A stretch of DNA of 60,000 bases, from contig NC_081415.1 of assembly GCF_030272615.1 (NCBI RefSeq), positions 108,630,406 to 108,690,405 of the forward strand, written 5' to 3'. How positions within the stretch are numbered: position 1 is the first letter of the stretch; each line of letters begins with the position of its first letter. The notes under the pieces were generated by a model, which did no database searches, was not told where the DNA came from, and saw nothing but the letters and a program-made list of their open reading frames with translations. Shown here piece by piece: positions 46,302 to 57,240 of the stretch. The translations under genes were made by a program, and so were the position numbers. The DNA comes from Cryptomeria japonica. Taxonomy: Eukaryota; Streptophyta; Pinopsida; Cupressales; Cupressaceae.

Positions 46302-47061
46302 TGGTGAAAATGGATAACAATAATAACGATATTGAAAGGCTAAATGAATTCAACTACAAAACCCTAGCCTAACAACAACAAAGATTCACCATAACATATG
46401 AAGATTACCTAAGATAATGCAAATCAAATGAAATCACAAAGATAATACCATCACATGTCCAATAGGGTTTGAATCTCCATTCTTCCTATCTCCATTGATC
46501 TTGCTTGATATATTTGCTCTCAGATTTTAGGTGCACAAGAGCTCAACAAAGAACAGAATGTGGTTGCAAGTAGGATCGTAGTGTAGTCAAGTGCTTAAAA
46601 TGATTAGCTAGGGTTTGCTAATGAAGAAAGCATCTCCTTCTATAGAAGACACAATATGAAATGGAGGGATAAGATTGAGAGGTGTAAAAGGAGGTCGGCT
46701 ATGATTAGAGGGTAGGTAGAGGAAATAATAAAAATAATGAAAGAGGTAGGTAGTGTAGGAATTAAGAGATGAATGACATGTGTCATGGGTAGAAAAGGTT
46801 AATGAATTAATTAAATAAATAAAGATTTATTTAATTAATAGAAGAAGTGGGATAATTAAATAAATAAGATATTTATTTAATTAGGAAAAAGGACAATTTA
46901 AATAAATAAATGTATTTATTTAAATGAGAAATAAGGCTAGAAGAGGATAAATGAATTAATTAAATAAATAAAGATTTATTTAATTAATAGAAGAATTAAG
47001 CTTAGATAATTAAATAAATAAAATATTTATTTAATTAGCCATGAAAATTTTAGGTGTCTAC
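46302..47061 (-). repeat. Element D 3' LTR
   Basis: The right end is firm: on the minus strand it starts TGTAGACACC directly after a polypurine tract, a common start for plant gypsy LTRs. The left end (TGGTGAAAATGG at 46302) is inferred from the TG...CA rule only, since the partner LTR is outside the window. It contains five AT-rich perfect or near-perfect hairpins between 46800 and 47035. Confidence 0.6.
46806..47035. repeat. Series of AT-rich hairpins in the element D LTR
   Basis: The first has 15-base arms (ATTAATTAAATAAAT and its complement) around an AAAG loop at 46806-46839. Four more follow at intervals of about 40-70 bp, the fourth and fifth repeating the first and second. Arms are variants of TTAAATAAATA. 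Confidence 0.75.
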
Positions 47062-47076
47062 ATTTTGCCCCTCTTT
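47062..47076 (-). promoter_or_regulatory. Element D polypurine tract
   Basis: On the minus strand CAAAGAGGGGCAAAA abuts the LTR start. Confidence 0.8.
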
Positions 47077-47307
47077 GAGACAATGCGGCTTGTTGCGTTG
47101 TTTCAAAGAAGATAAGATGAACTGATATAGAGTTGCCCCAAGATGGGAATGATATGCCCCCTCGAGAGATTGGATGAAAATGTCTGAAAAGATCGTAGAT
47201 AATCTCTTAATAAGAAAGAAAGGCTAGAATGAATTGATCGGATAAAGTGACAGAGTCACGGGATAAAGAAGACGGACTCGAGAAACAAGGGCTAGGCTAG
47301 GGTAGTC

Positions 47308-47315
47308 TATAAAAT
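47308..47315 (+). promoter_or_regulatory. TATA box of the antisense PMD gene
   Basis: TATAAAAT lies about 30 bp before a TCA-type start region (near 47338) and about 90 bp before the ATG at 47406. It lies inside element D but drives the opposite strand. Confidence 0.6.
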
Positions 47316-47583
47316 AGACCACGGGGAAAATACATCCTCATTGTCATCTACACATCCACAAGAGCAGAGTGCAGAGTGAAAATAGAGCAGCAACAGTCAG
47401 CAGCGATGGCCTTTGTTCACAGATTCGACCACGTTCGCCGATTCCAGAGGCCAGCAAAGGCAGGAGAGCCGGTAAGTACCACCAAACCTCCTCGTACCTT
47501 GATGCATTTATTGTTGTCATTAATGCATGGTAGATAGGGTAATAAATGTGCTTAGAATAGGGTCCAAAAAATGTCCAAAAATG

Positions 47584-47850
47584 CCCAGGCACGTCTGTGT
47601 TGGTGCCAGGTACGTCTATGGTCGCGAGGCACGTTTGTGTTTGTGCCAGGCGCGTCTGTGTCAGAAAATGCGTCTACGATGAATGCGACCGCATCTGTGA
47701 TGTGTAGGCATGTCTATGTCGCCCAGGTGCGTCTGTGTAGAGCATAGGCACGTCTGTGTTGTTCAGGCGTGTCTGTGTAAAATAGGCATGTTTATGCAGT
47801 TTTTAAGCGCGTTTATGTCAGGAAAGCATGTTTATGTCAAAAAAATGAAT
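47584..47850. repeat. Minisatellite 1 inside the PMD intron
   Basis: About 13 copies of an approximately 20-bp unit with core AGGCACGTCTGTGT (variants AGGCATGTTTATG, AGGTGCGTCTGTG). Confidence 0.85.
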
Positions 47851-47956
47851 TGGTGTCTTCTAGGTCAAATCGACAGTTCTGTGATGAACATACGCTATCA
47901 TTAGATAAGCTACTGAGAGGATACACTCAAGCAGGTCCTCTAGGGAAGACTAGGAT

Positions 47957-48290
47957 AGATCAAGGCACTTTGTGATGAACAATGAGTACCAAGATATAGT
48001 ACTTTGTGATGAACAAGGAGTACTAAAAGATGAGCAACACTTTGTGATGAACAGTGAGTGTGAATGTGAGCAACATTTTATGATGAACAGGGAGTGCAAA
48101 ACATGTAGTACTTTGTGATGAACAAGGAGTACCACTAGGATAAATAGCAACACTTTGTGATGAACAGTGAGTGTCACTAGAATAGATAGCAACATTTTGT
48201 GATGAACAGGGAGTGTCACTAGGATAGAATGCCATATGCACTTAGATAAAAAGTAGCATTTTGTGACAAACATTGAATGCCACGATGACT
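47957..48290. repeat. Minisatellite 2 inside the PMD intron
   Basis: Eight copies with core CACTTTGTGATGAACA and GGAGTRC/GTGAGTG, spaced 35-62 bp. The unit differs from minisatellite 1. Ends just before the branch and acceptor region of the intron. Confidence 0.85.
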
Positions 48291-50249
48291 GACATGATTG
48301 ATTTGCTTGACTGTAGGAGTATTTGCCTATGCTGGAGTCATGGGAGAGATTCCGGTTGACACAGAGATTGTGACCTGAGCTGACCTTTGAGGACCGAGCT
48401 ACGATTGAGGCTATGGGTTTGAGACATATTCTGTATGTGCCTGAGTTTCGGGGTGAACATGGGACTGTTGACTGCATTGGTGGAGAGATGGCACTCCAAG
48501 ACTTGTACGTTCTATTTACCGATAGGGGAGATGACAGTCACCCTCAAGGATGTATACAGGATATTGCAGATACCGATCGATGGGGAGCTGATTCCCTACG
48601 ATCGAGACGGAGATAGGGAGGCCCTGAGATGAGTGTTTCGGGACCCAGGACTGGAGATGAGGGTAGGGCATGTGGCTTGGGACACTATGACTGCTACAGG
48701 ATTAGCGCTGCCAGCAGTGATAGGAGGAGCGATCAGTGGGTTCTTGTGTCTTGATAGAGTGACACAAGGGTTGGCTGTGGGCTAGGGAGGTGCATTGGAG
48801 ACACTGGTGACACAGCACACCAGATATGCCTGGGGACCATGTGTGCTAGCACACCTGTATTACGAGCTACATTAGTTTGTGTACCACAGGTCAGTGGGAT
48901 TGGGCTACGGGGTCACATTGTTACAGGTGTGGGCCTATGAGCATCTGCCAGTGACGAGACCGATACATTTTAGGGTTAGAAGTCACGAACGCAGTTTTGT
49001 TCACTTGTATGACATGATCACCTCACAGCCACGGATTGGCAGGTTAGAGCATTGGCGGTGGGTGATTGATAACATCGATATGGTGATATGGAGACCATAC
49101 TTGGGATGCGAGTAGTGGGAGGATGATGTGGTAGAGCTACCCTACACCTTCCGAAGTGGGTATCTGATTGGACAGATGCCCTATGTACTGGAGAGGCAGC
49201 TAGTAGACAGGATGGGCAGGCAATTCGGTAAGATCTAGCAGATGCCATGGGGTTCAGGGATGTATGCACAGACTGTCAAAGATCAGGCGCAGTTTGGGCC
49301 CCTATTATCATATGATCAGGTAGTTATGAAACTAGTAGAGATGATGCCCCTACCCTAGGACATGTGGCCAGAGATTGAGGATGCTGGCATGGATGCCGAG
49401 TACATAGCATACTGGGCTGAGCATCCATTCCCATGCTTGACGGATCCAGGAGAGCCATTAGATGGAGATGGTGGTGGGGATGGGGATGATGATGGAGATG
49501 ATGGTGGTAGAGCTTGACGGAGGAGGGGAGAAGTTGGAGAGAGGAGGGTTGCACCACGGAGGGAGGGTGGAGAGGAGAGGCAGGCTCAGGTGGTGAGGGG
49601 TCGCGGTGGATTACCGCTACAGGTGCCAGTAGCACAGGGTCCCAGATAGGTGCAGGTACAGGGACAGGTATAGGGACACATACAGGGATAGGCACCAATA
49701 CAGGCACCAGTACAGGTACAGGCATAGGGGTAGGCACCCATACAGGGAGAGCCACAGGGGGTCGAGGCAGAGGAGGATGAGCTGACTAAGCTGAGGGAAA
49801 TCTACCAGGGACAGGCAGATGAGATCCAAGACCTTGAGAGGGAGAGGGATAGGCTTAGGAGGTGGCTTAGAGATACTAAGGGAGAGCGGGATCAGGCCAT
49901 TTAGGGCTACACAGAGGCTGAGACCGCACTGAGGGCTGGGAGGCAGGCAGTAGAGGACACAGGGGCTAGATATGCCTATGTTCTGCGGGCAGGAGAGGAG
50001 ATTTCCTACTGGTGGGATCTCTATTATGGTGCAATGCCAGTGGATCAACGAGCAAGGAGCTTCCATAGACCATCGCGGACAACGACAACTATGGGAGGGA
50101 GCCAGAGGAGACAGGCATCTAGTGGTGGGGTTATGGGTCCTCCACCACCACCAGATAGAGGGGACATGAGGGATGATCCTAGGGTGGGTCCTTCAGGGGC
50201 TCAGATTCTGTCAAGGCCAGGCAGCTCTGAGGGAGGGAGTTCATCATAG

Positions 50250-50352
50250 CCGTAGAGGGCTCCCTATGTATCAGTATTGTATCATTTTTGTATGATGATG
50301 TAGACACCTACGACTGATTGTAGCCATATCATTTTGACATCATTGTATCATG
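50250..50352. other. Putative 3' end of the PMD gene
   Basis: T-rich sequence with repeated TGTATCAT words following the PMD stop. No clear polyadenylation signal stands out. Confidence 0.3.
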
Positions 50353-50364
50353 ACACTTTATATA

Positions 50365-50398
<34 letters not shown>

Positions 50399-50400
50399 CA

Positions 50401-50461
<61 letters not shown>

Positions 50462-50462
50462 G
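50353..50462. repeat. TA microsatellite
   Basis: Over 100 bp of nearly uninterrupted TA dinucleotides with a few CATATA interruptions. Confidence 0.95.
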
Positions 50463-52018
50463 AGATGATTCATCTTTGCAGCAGCTATATGCATGCATAC
50501 CTATGTGATGTATGTTTCATGATGTATGTTTCTATGTGATGGTTATGATATGCATGTAAATATGTACATGATGAAATGTGATATTTTTGTTCTTTTATGT
50601 TTTTAATATGTTATGCCAATGCAAATGTGAATGTATGAAATGCAGATGAATATGATAATGCAAATAAATATTTACATGATGAGAATGTAAGATTGCTAAT
50701 ATGTGTTGTGTGCAGGATGTGATGTAATTGTGATATATATATGTATGTATGAAATGCTTATATGTGGTAATGCGGGTGCAACTACATGAAATGTAAATGT
50801 TTTTGGTGTGCCATTATACTCAGTCATGTGATAGCAGGCTATGCGAACTCGAGAAGGATGATGGAAGTCAATCAAGAAAGGGGGATGGAAGATAGAAGAT
50901 ATGAAAGTGAAAGAGCTTCTTGTGCGTTATCATCATTTAGCTTTATTATGGCAAGTAGGTTATGACAATCGAGGCATATGTTCGACCCAAAAAGTCATTG
51001 TACCTATTTGCATGGAGAGAAGACAGTCACAAACAAGGAATGCCCCATTTCATACTAGACTCACAGTGTCCTCATATCCTTGGACAAGTCATAGCATTAC
51101 TAAGAGACAATCCATAGACAGCAAATACAAATAGGTGATGATACCCCATCCTCACTTTTCTAGTCAAAGACATCCTGGAGATAGAATCTCTAGTCAAAGA
51201 CATCCCGAAAAAGCTAAAAGACATGTCACCAAAAGATAAAATCAAAAGAAAACCAAGACTCAACACCAACATTCACTGTAGTCCTCAAGTTTAGTGTCTT
51301 TTGTCACTTGTATAAGTCGTATTTGATTATGGTCACAATGTTTACTTTCACAAAAGGATAGATAGCACTGAACCATAATGTTGTCTGAGTCTGTTAAAAT
51401 ATTTGATTTGTTGAAGGCCATTATTGCTGCTGTGTCTCATCTGAAATTGAATGAATCCATGAAACTGATACTTTATTGTGAAAAAGATGGAACTGTATTG
51501 CGGATTGGCGATGCAAATGCTGCTTTATTGCGGATTGTGTGCAGATAGACTGAAGGAAGCTGGAAGAAACTGTACTCCTTGAAACATGTGGTGTTCTCAG
51601 TTCCACATCCATCACTAGACGTAGGATTTGATTTATTATGGATGGAAAGGGGTAGAGTTATTATGAATGGCTAACCAATCTTGGGCAGATCAATAACAAG
51701 CCATGATGGGAATGGGTAAGTTTATTATGAATGAATAGATTGTGAGTGTGTGCAAAGTGAAAGGATGAAAGTGAATCCTGAAGGAGGGAGGAGCAATGTC
51801 TCTACGCATGGCGCTGGTGATTGAGTTTTCACCATGGTACTTGCCCAGGGTGCCACCGAAGTGGTTTTCACCATTGGACGAAATTATTTCTCTTTACTTT
51901 TTTTGATTTTTCAATGTTTTTTGTGTCACAAGGCGCCTGTTTGCCAGGTTTTCACCAAGTAACGATTTTTTTTTTGTTTGATTTTTTTGTATTTTTTGAA
52001 CTAGGATACTCTGAAGAG
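50463..52018. other. Element D 3' region between pol and PMD gene
   Basis: Non-coding. It contains ATG/TG-rich sequence up to about 50830, paired copies of TCTAGTCAAAGACATCC near 51160-51210, paired TTTATTGCGGATTG words near 51495 and 51525, and TTTTCACC words just after the pol stop. No frame of note. Confidence 0.5.
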
Positions 52019-55000
52019 CTATGTGTAGAACCTGCGAAGGTGCATGTTGTTGATAGGTTCCTCCAAAGGTTCACCTTCTATAGTTGAGAGCTGATATGCC
52101 CCAGATCCATATGTTGCTGTAACGATGTAAAGACCAAGCCAATTTGGTTCGAACTTGCCCTTCTTCTCTCTGTCTTGCTGATTTTTGGGGTTTTCTCTAA
52201 GAACCAAGTCACCTACCTCAAATGTGCGAGGCTTGACCTTGTGATTGTAGCTGTGACTCATTCGTTGTTGGTAAGCCTTGAGATGATTAAAAGCAGTTTG
52301 TCTTCGTTCATCCAGTAGTTCAAGCTCTTGTAAGCGAGAGACCCTATAGTCTTCATCACTGATGATGTTTTGCAAAGAGACCCGTAAAGAGGGTAGCTTG
52401 ACCTCAATAGGTAAGATAACTTCAACGCCATAGACAAGTGAATAGGGCGTAGCTCTTGTAGGTGTGTGGACACTTGTGCGGTAGGCCCAAAGTGCAGGAT
52501 TAAGTTGGATATGCCAATTACGACCAACGTCATCGACTGTCTTTTTGAGGATTTTAAGGATTGTCTTATTAGATGCCTCAGCTTGACCATTACCTTGGGG
52601 GTAATATGGTGTGGAGAAATGATGAGAAATATGGAAGCGGTCACAGAGTTCATGAACATCCTGATTTTTGAAGGGACACCCGTTATCAGTGATAATGGAA
52701 ATAGGAATACTATATCGGCAAATGATATAGTTGAGGATGAACGTAGCAATTTGTTTTCCAATGACTTGTGTGAGAGGCACAACTTCAATCTATTTTGTGA
52801 AATATTCTGTGGCAGTGATAATGAATTTATGACCATTAGAAGAAGGAGGGTGAATCTTGCCTATGAGTCAAGTCCCCACTGACAAAAGGGCCAAGGAGAT
52901 GCAATTGGTTGAAGTTCTTGTGCTGGCACATGTATGAGGTCTCCATGAATTTGACATTGCTTACATTTCTTGACAAACTGATATGAGTACTTTTCCATAT
53001 TGGGCCAGTAATATCCAGTCCTGATGAGTTTCTTGGCCAAGGTAGGACCACTAGCATGTGGACCACATATCCCTTCATGTACTTCACGTAACGCAATCTG
53101 AGCTTCATCACTTTCTAAACATCTAAGAAGAATTCCATCTAGACCTCGCTGATATAGGATATCAGCTAAAATGACATATCAAGAGGATTGGCAAATGAAA
53201 GTGCGACGTTGGTTATTTGATAGATCAGGAGGTAGGGTATTGTCACGAAGGTATGTATAAATGGAACCATATAACTGGGACTCAGGACCGACGACACATA
53301 TCGTCTCAGTAGGAATGATCTCATATGAAGGAACCAAAAGGTTATCCACCAAGAACTCATAGCAGGTCTCATTTGGAGGTAGATCGATCAGTGAAACAAT
53401 TGTAGCCATGGCATCTGCGGCATGATTCTGCTCTCTTGGTATCTGCTCAAAATCTATCTTTGTGAAGTGTTGTTTTAGTTCATCCACCATTTGTTTGTAA
53501 GGCATTAATTTTTCATCTTTTGTTTGGTAATCATCAATTGCTTGACGGATTACAAGTTGAGAATCCCCAAAAACACGAAGTTCCTAGATCTTCCACTGAA
53601 CTGCAATCCGTAATCTAGTTGTTAATGCCTCATATTCCACTATATTGTTAGTGCAAGGAAATGATAAGTGATATTATTTTGGTATAGAATCCCCTTGAGG
53701 AGTTATAAAGAGGATGCTAGATCCTACCCCATGCTGTGTGTGTGAGCCATCAAAGTACAGTTGCCATGGCTTTGCATGTGACATTGTTAAAATGGATTCA
53801 TCTGGAAATTCTGAACTTAGAGGAACCTCATCTATCATGGGAGCATCTGCTAATTGATCTGCGATGGCTTGTCCTATTATTTCTTTTCTGTCCACATACT
53901 TGATGTCGAATTTACTCAGGATCGTTACCCATTTGGCCAGTCGCCCAGTAAGTGTTGCTTTATTGAGAAGGTATTTCAATGGATCTATCCTTGCAACCAA
54001 CTTAGTCTTATGAGTGAGCATGTAATGTCATAATTTTTGTGAAGAAAAGACCACGGTGAGACATGCATGCTCAATTGGTGTGTAGTTTAGCTCATATCCC
54101 ACCAATGTGCGACTGATATAGTATACTGCTTTTTCTTTGCCCTCAGCAATTTGTTGTGCTAAGAGTGCCCCCAGTGCTGTTGGAGTAGCGGATATGTATA
54201 GTAACAGAGGTTGATCTGGAACTGGTGGCATCAAAACTGGTGGATTCAGAAGATAATCTTTGAGTGTCTGGAAAGCCTGTTGATAGTTATCATCCCATTT
54301 GAATTTGATGTTTTTATGTAGCAAGTGTTGAAAAGGATTACACTTATCTGCAAGTTGTGCTATGAATCTTCGTATGGACTGGAGTCTCCCTTGTAAAGAT
54401 CGAAGTTGACTAATATTTCTTGGTGGTTGCATCTCTAGGATGGCCTTGACTTTTGCTAGATCATCTTCGATTCCTCTTTTGGATACAATGAATCCTAGAA
54501 GCTTCCCGGAGGTTACTCCAAAGACACATTTCTTGGGGTTTAATCTTACTTTGTATTTTTCCAACCGATCAAAGATGACTAAAAGTATGTCCAAATGTGT
54601 ATTTCTATCTATTGATTTTCCCAAGAGGTCATCGACATAATCTTCCATGGTTATATGCATGAGATCATGAAAGATAGTAGTCATGGCTCTTTGATATGTA
54701 GCACCTACATTTTTTAGCCTGAAGGGCATGACATTCCAGTAGAAATTTCCCCAAGGACAAGTGAATGATGTTTTGTGTTGATCCTCAGGCACGATCCTTA
54801 TTTGATTATAACCAGAGAATCCATCCATCAATGATAACATTTCATGACCTGTTGTGAGATCAACAATCAAGTCAATATTTGGTAATGGGAAGTCATCATT
54901 TGGACAAGCTTTGTTGATGTCTCTGAAATCTGTACATATTCTGATGCTGCGATCTGGTTTACTGACAGGCACTAACTTAGAGATCCATTCAGGATAATCA

Positions 55001-55551
55001 ACTGGACGTATGAATCCGACATCCAATAATTTCTCAAGTTCTGCTTTGACTAGTAATGCCACGCATGGATGCATCTTTCTTAATTTCTATTTCATTGGTT
55101 TTGCCCCCAGTTTAATTGTCAAATGATGCATTACCAAATCCGGATCTAATCCAGGCATATCAGCGTATGACCATGCAAAGTTGATTTGTCGATCTTTGAA
55201 GAAACTTATGAATTTTGACCTTTCTGACTCTGTCAACGATTGAGCCAGGAATATGTTGTGTGGAACCTCTTCTGTACCGATGTTTGTTTTGATAGTCTCC
55301 TCTACCAACATGGATGACTTTTCCTCATATGATGCTGGGAGAATGTCGAGCCTTCCATCTTCGGGTGCCTCAGAGAGGTTTTCGCCCTCAGATACGTCCT
55401 TTCTTTTTACTTTTTTGGGGTCAGACAGCACCACAGTGTGGTTTTCACCATAAGACCCTTGGTTTGTTCTTATTTTCACATTTTTGCGACTGGAAGGTCT
55501 GACACCCTCACCAAAATATGCCATGCTATTGAGTTCTATAGTGTATCCCAC
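52019..55551 (-). pseudogene. Element D pol: RT, RNase H, second RNase H, integrase
   Basis: RT is at 55074-54028 with RICTDFRDINKACPNDDFPLP-type fingers, LSLMDGFSGYNQI and the catalytic YVDD (54628-54639). The first RNase H ends around YISRTLVGYELNYTPIEHAC. After a stop comes the tether with DPLKYLL and LAKWVTILSKFDI, then a second RNase H with YFDGS, VEYEAL, FGDSQLV and AADAMA supplying D-E-D-D (53760 to about 53430). Integrase has a zinc region (HEGICGPHASG, CKQCQ) at about 53100-52950, the core Asp in WGLDS, ITDNG and QAEASNK at 52780-52500, and a C-terminal region to RRFYT at 52019. A short protease-RT linker covers 55551-55087. Several stops (TGA, TAG, TAA) and a frameshift near 52830 inactivate it. 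No chromodomain. Confidence 0.88.
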
Positions 55552-55650
55552 TTTATGGTCCCCAGGGGGAAGATCATCTCGTATGCCAAGATAGTCAATA
55601 ACAGCTTTATCATTTTGGAATGTGTCAAACTGTGTAGGTCCTTCATGATC

Positions 55651-57240
55651 CTAGTTAATGAGTTGGTGGTGAACAAGGGGAAGGCCTTCAATGTCTTCAA
55701 AGTTAGCGGGGATCAGAGTGAAGATGCAGTTATATTCAGGTATGTCAAGGTAATTATCGAGGTCATCGATGGCACTCTCCTCATCAGTCTCGATCGCGAG
55801 CGAATCCAAGTTATCATTACTAGTAGCACATTCTGGGATAGGTGTTCTCATCCTATGTGATTTCAACCTAGAACCTTGAGACAAGGACTGTGTGGAATCC
55901 TCATGGGTTGTTTCTTGACCAACTCTTTTATAAAATTCCTCTTCTTCTATGGGTTCATCTAGCTCTCTGAATGTCTCGGTGAGCTCGTAATCACTGGAGG
56001 ACTTATCTGAATCCCATTCCCATTCGTTGGAGTATGTGGAATAGCGATCCTCTTGTTGAATTTTGGTAGCTTTGATCTGTAAGGCTTCTTCTGTCCTTTG
56101 AGTGTGGACCTTGGAAGTTAGGAAACCAAGTCCCTTCGAGCGTTCCTTTTTGAATGTCAATTCGGGTTGTAAAGGTTCAATGATGCCTTCCTTTCGTAAC
56201 CCAAGAGGGCTTTTTCCATCATACCTGAATTTTTGTAAAATCTTGAAGCCTTTGCCATATTTATCACATGGTAGACTGATATGATCTTGTGTGTCATCTT
56301 CAATGTCTTTGTAAAACATTTTGTATAGATCTTCCTCTTCCAGTTTGCCCCATCTTTGAAAGGTAGTAGGGTCCCATTTGAGTACCATGATGGATACTTG
56401 CTTGTTAGGATGTGGTCTTCCATATTCTTTTGGGGAACTCATGACTTGTCGTAAGTACATGGTCTAATTTAAAGTGTATTCCCCCATGCCCTTGTCCTGA
56501 AATTTGCCTTTAATCTCACCTTGTTTTGATGTCAAAGGTTTTAATGACTCAGGATCAATGTATGCCAAAGAAGGAACAACTTTGCGATTACTGGGAATGA
56601 TGGTCTCAGTTTTTGATCTCAGGTTATTGCAGTATATGAATGGATTAGGATCACCATTAACTATTACCTCTACTCCATTGTGGGGAAACTTAATGCATTG
56701 GTGATATGTCGATGGGACTGCCCTCATTTCATGAATCCAACGGCGTCCTAGCAATATGTTATAAGTGAGATCTAGATCTAGGACTTGACAAACCACATCC
56801 TTCGTAACTGGCCCAACTTTGAGAGGTAAGGTGACTATGCCCTTAGACGAATGCTCTTCATCATCATATGCCTTGATGGTGATTTGATTTGTAGAATTCA
56901 CAACTTTATCAGAATATCCCAATTGTTTAATTGTGCTCAATGTACAAATGTTTAGACCATCTCCTCCATCTATCACGACTCGTTTTATTCGATGTTTGTG
57001 TATGAAGGCTTCAACGTGTAGTGATGCATTATGTGGCTGACTTACAGAGGCATCATCAGCTTCTGTGAATGTAAGGGAGTGTGGAATGGAAAGGTATCCC
57101 ACCATGGCTTGAAACTGGTCTACATTCAGATCAATAGGAATGATGGTGTCTCTCAAGATTTTGTCAAGAATGGCTTTATGAGCGGGGGATATGCGTAGGA
57201 GCTCAAGAATGGAGATGAGTGTGGGTGTCTTCCCTAACTA
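55651..57240 (-). pseudogene. Element D protease and G-patch region
   Basis: From 57240 the reading gives LGKTPTLISILELLRISPAH, the box that precedes protease in plant gypsy polyproteins. A retropepsin-like domain follows with active-site VVIDGGDGLNI and flap/exit YNILLGRRWIHEM (57156-56464). One stop later comes MYLRQVMSSPKEYGR and a G-patch at 56121-56262, then an acidic Ser/Glu-rich linker ending near 55651. The protease matures the polyprotein; the G-patch is a nucleic-acid-linked module. Confidence 0.8.
56121..56262 (-). other. G-patch domain between protease and RT of element D
   Basis: Reads KYGKGFKILQKFRYDGKSPL, then GLRKEGI, P and KGLGFL, following the G-patch glycine pattern. Confidence 0.7.

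Larger units (their letters stand above)
47406..50249 (+). pseudogene. Antisense plant mobile domain (PMD) gene with one intron, decayed
   Basis: Exon 1 is 47406-47471 (22 codons, MAFVHRFDHVRRF...), ending CCG before GTAAGT. Exon 2 starts at 48317 after CTGTAG, in phase, and runs to TAG 50247-50249, about 665 codons in all. Exon 2 carries the PMD signature: LLTALVERW, TFYLPIGEMTVTLKDV, IPIDGELI, then AHLYYELH, GVTLLQVWAYEHLPVTRP and VIWRPYLG. An acidic Asp/Gly run, a Gln/Val/Pro repeat region, a coiled coil (ELTKLREIYQGQADEIQDLE) and a Ser-rich end follow. One frameshift near 48457 and about ten stops, mostly TAG plus a few TGA, kill it. PMD proteins of the MAIN/MAIL1 type act in silencing and genome stability in plants, and PMD genes are known as extra genes in some Ty3/gypsy elements. 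The role here is inferred. Confidence 0.8.

Noticed and set aside
47957-48290. CRISPR-like direct repeats with spacers
   Set aside because: The unit core is repeated at irregular 35-62-bp spacing, the spacers are related to each other, and the array sits in an intron of a plant retrotransposon gene.
49324-49755. Minus-strand frame rich in Val and Pro
   Set aside because: It is the antisense shadow of the repetitive Gln/Val/Pro part of the PMD gene; the plus strand has PMD domain and coiled coil in one consistent frame.
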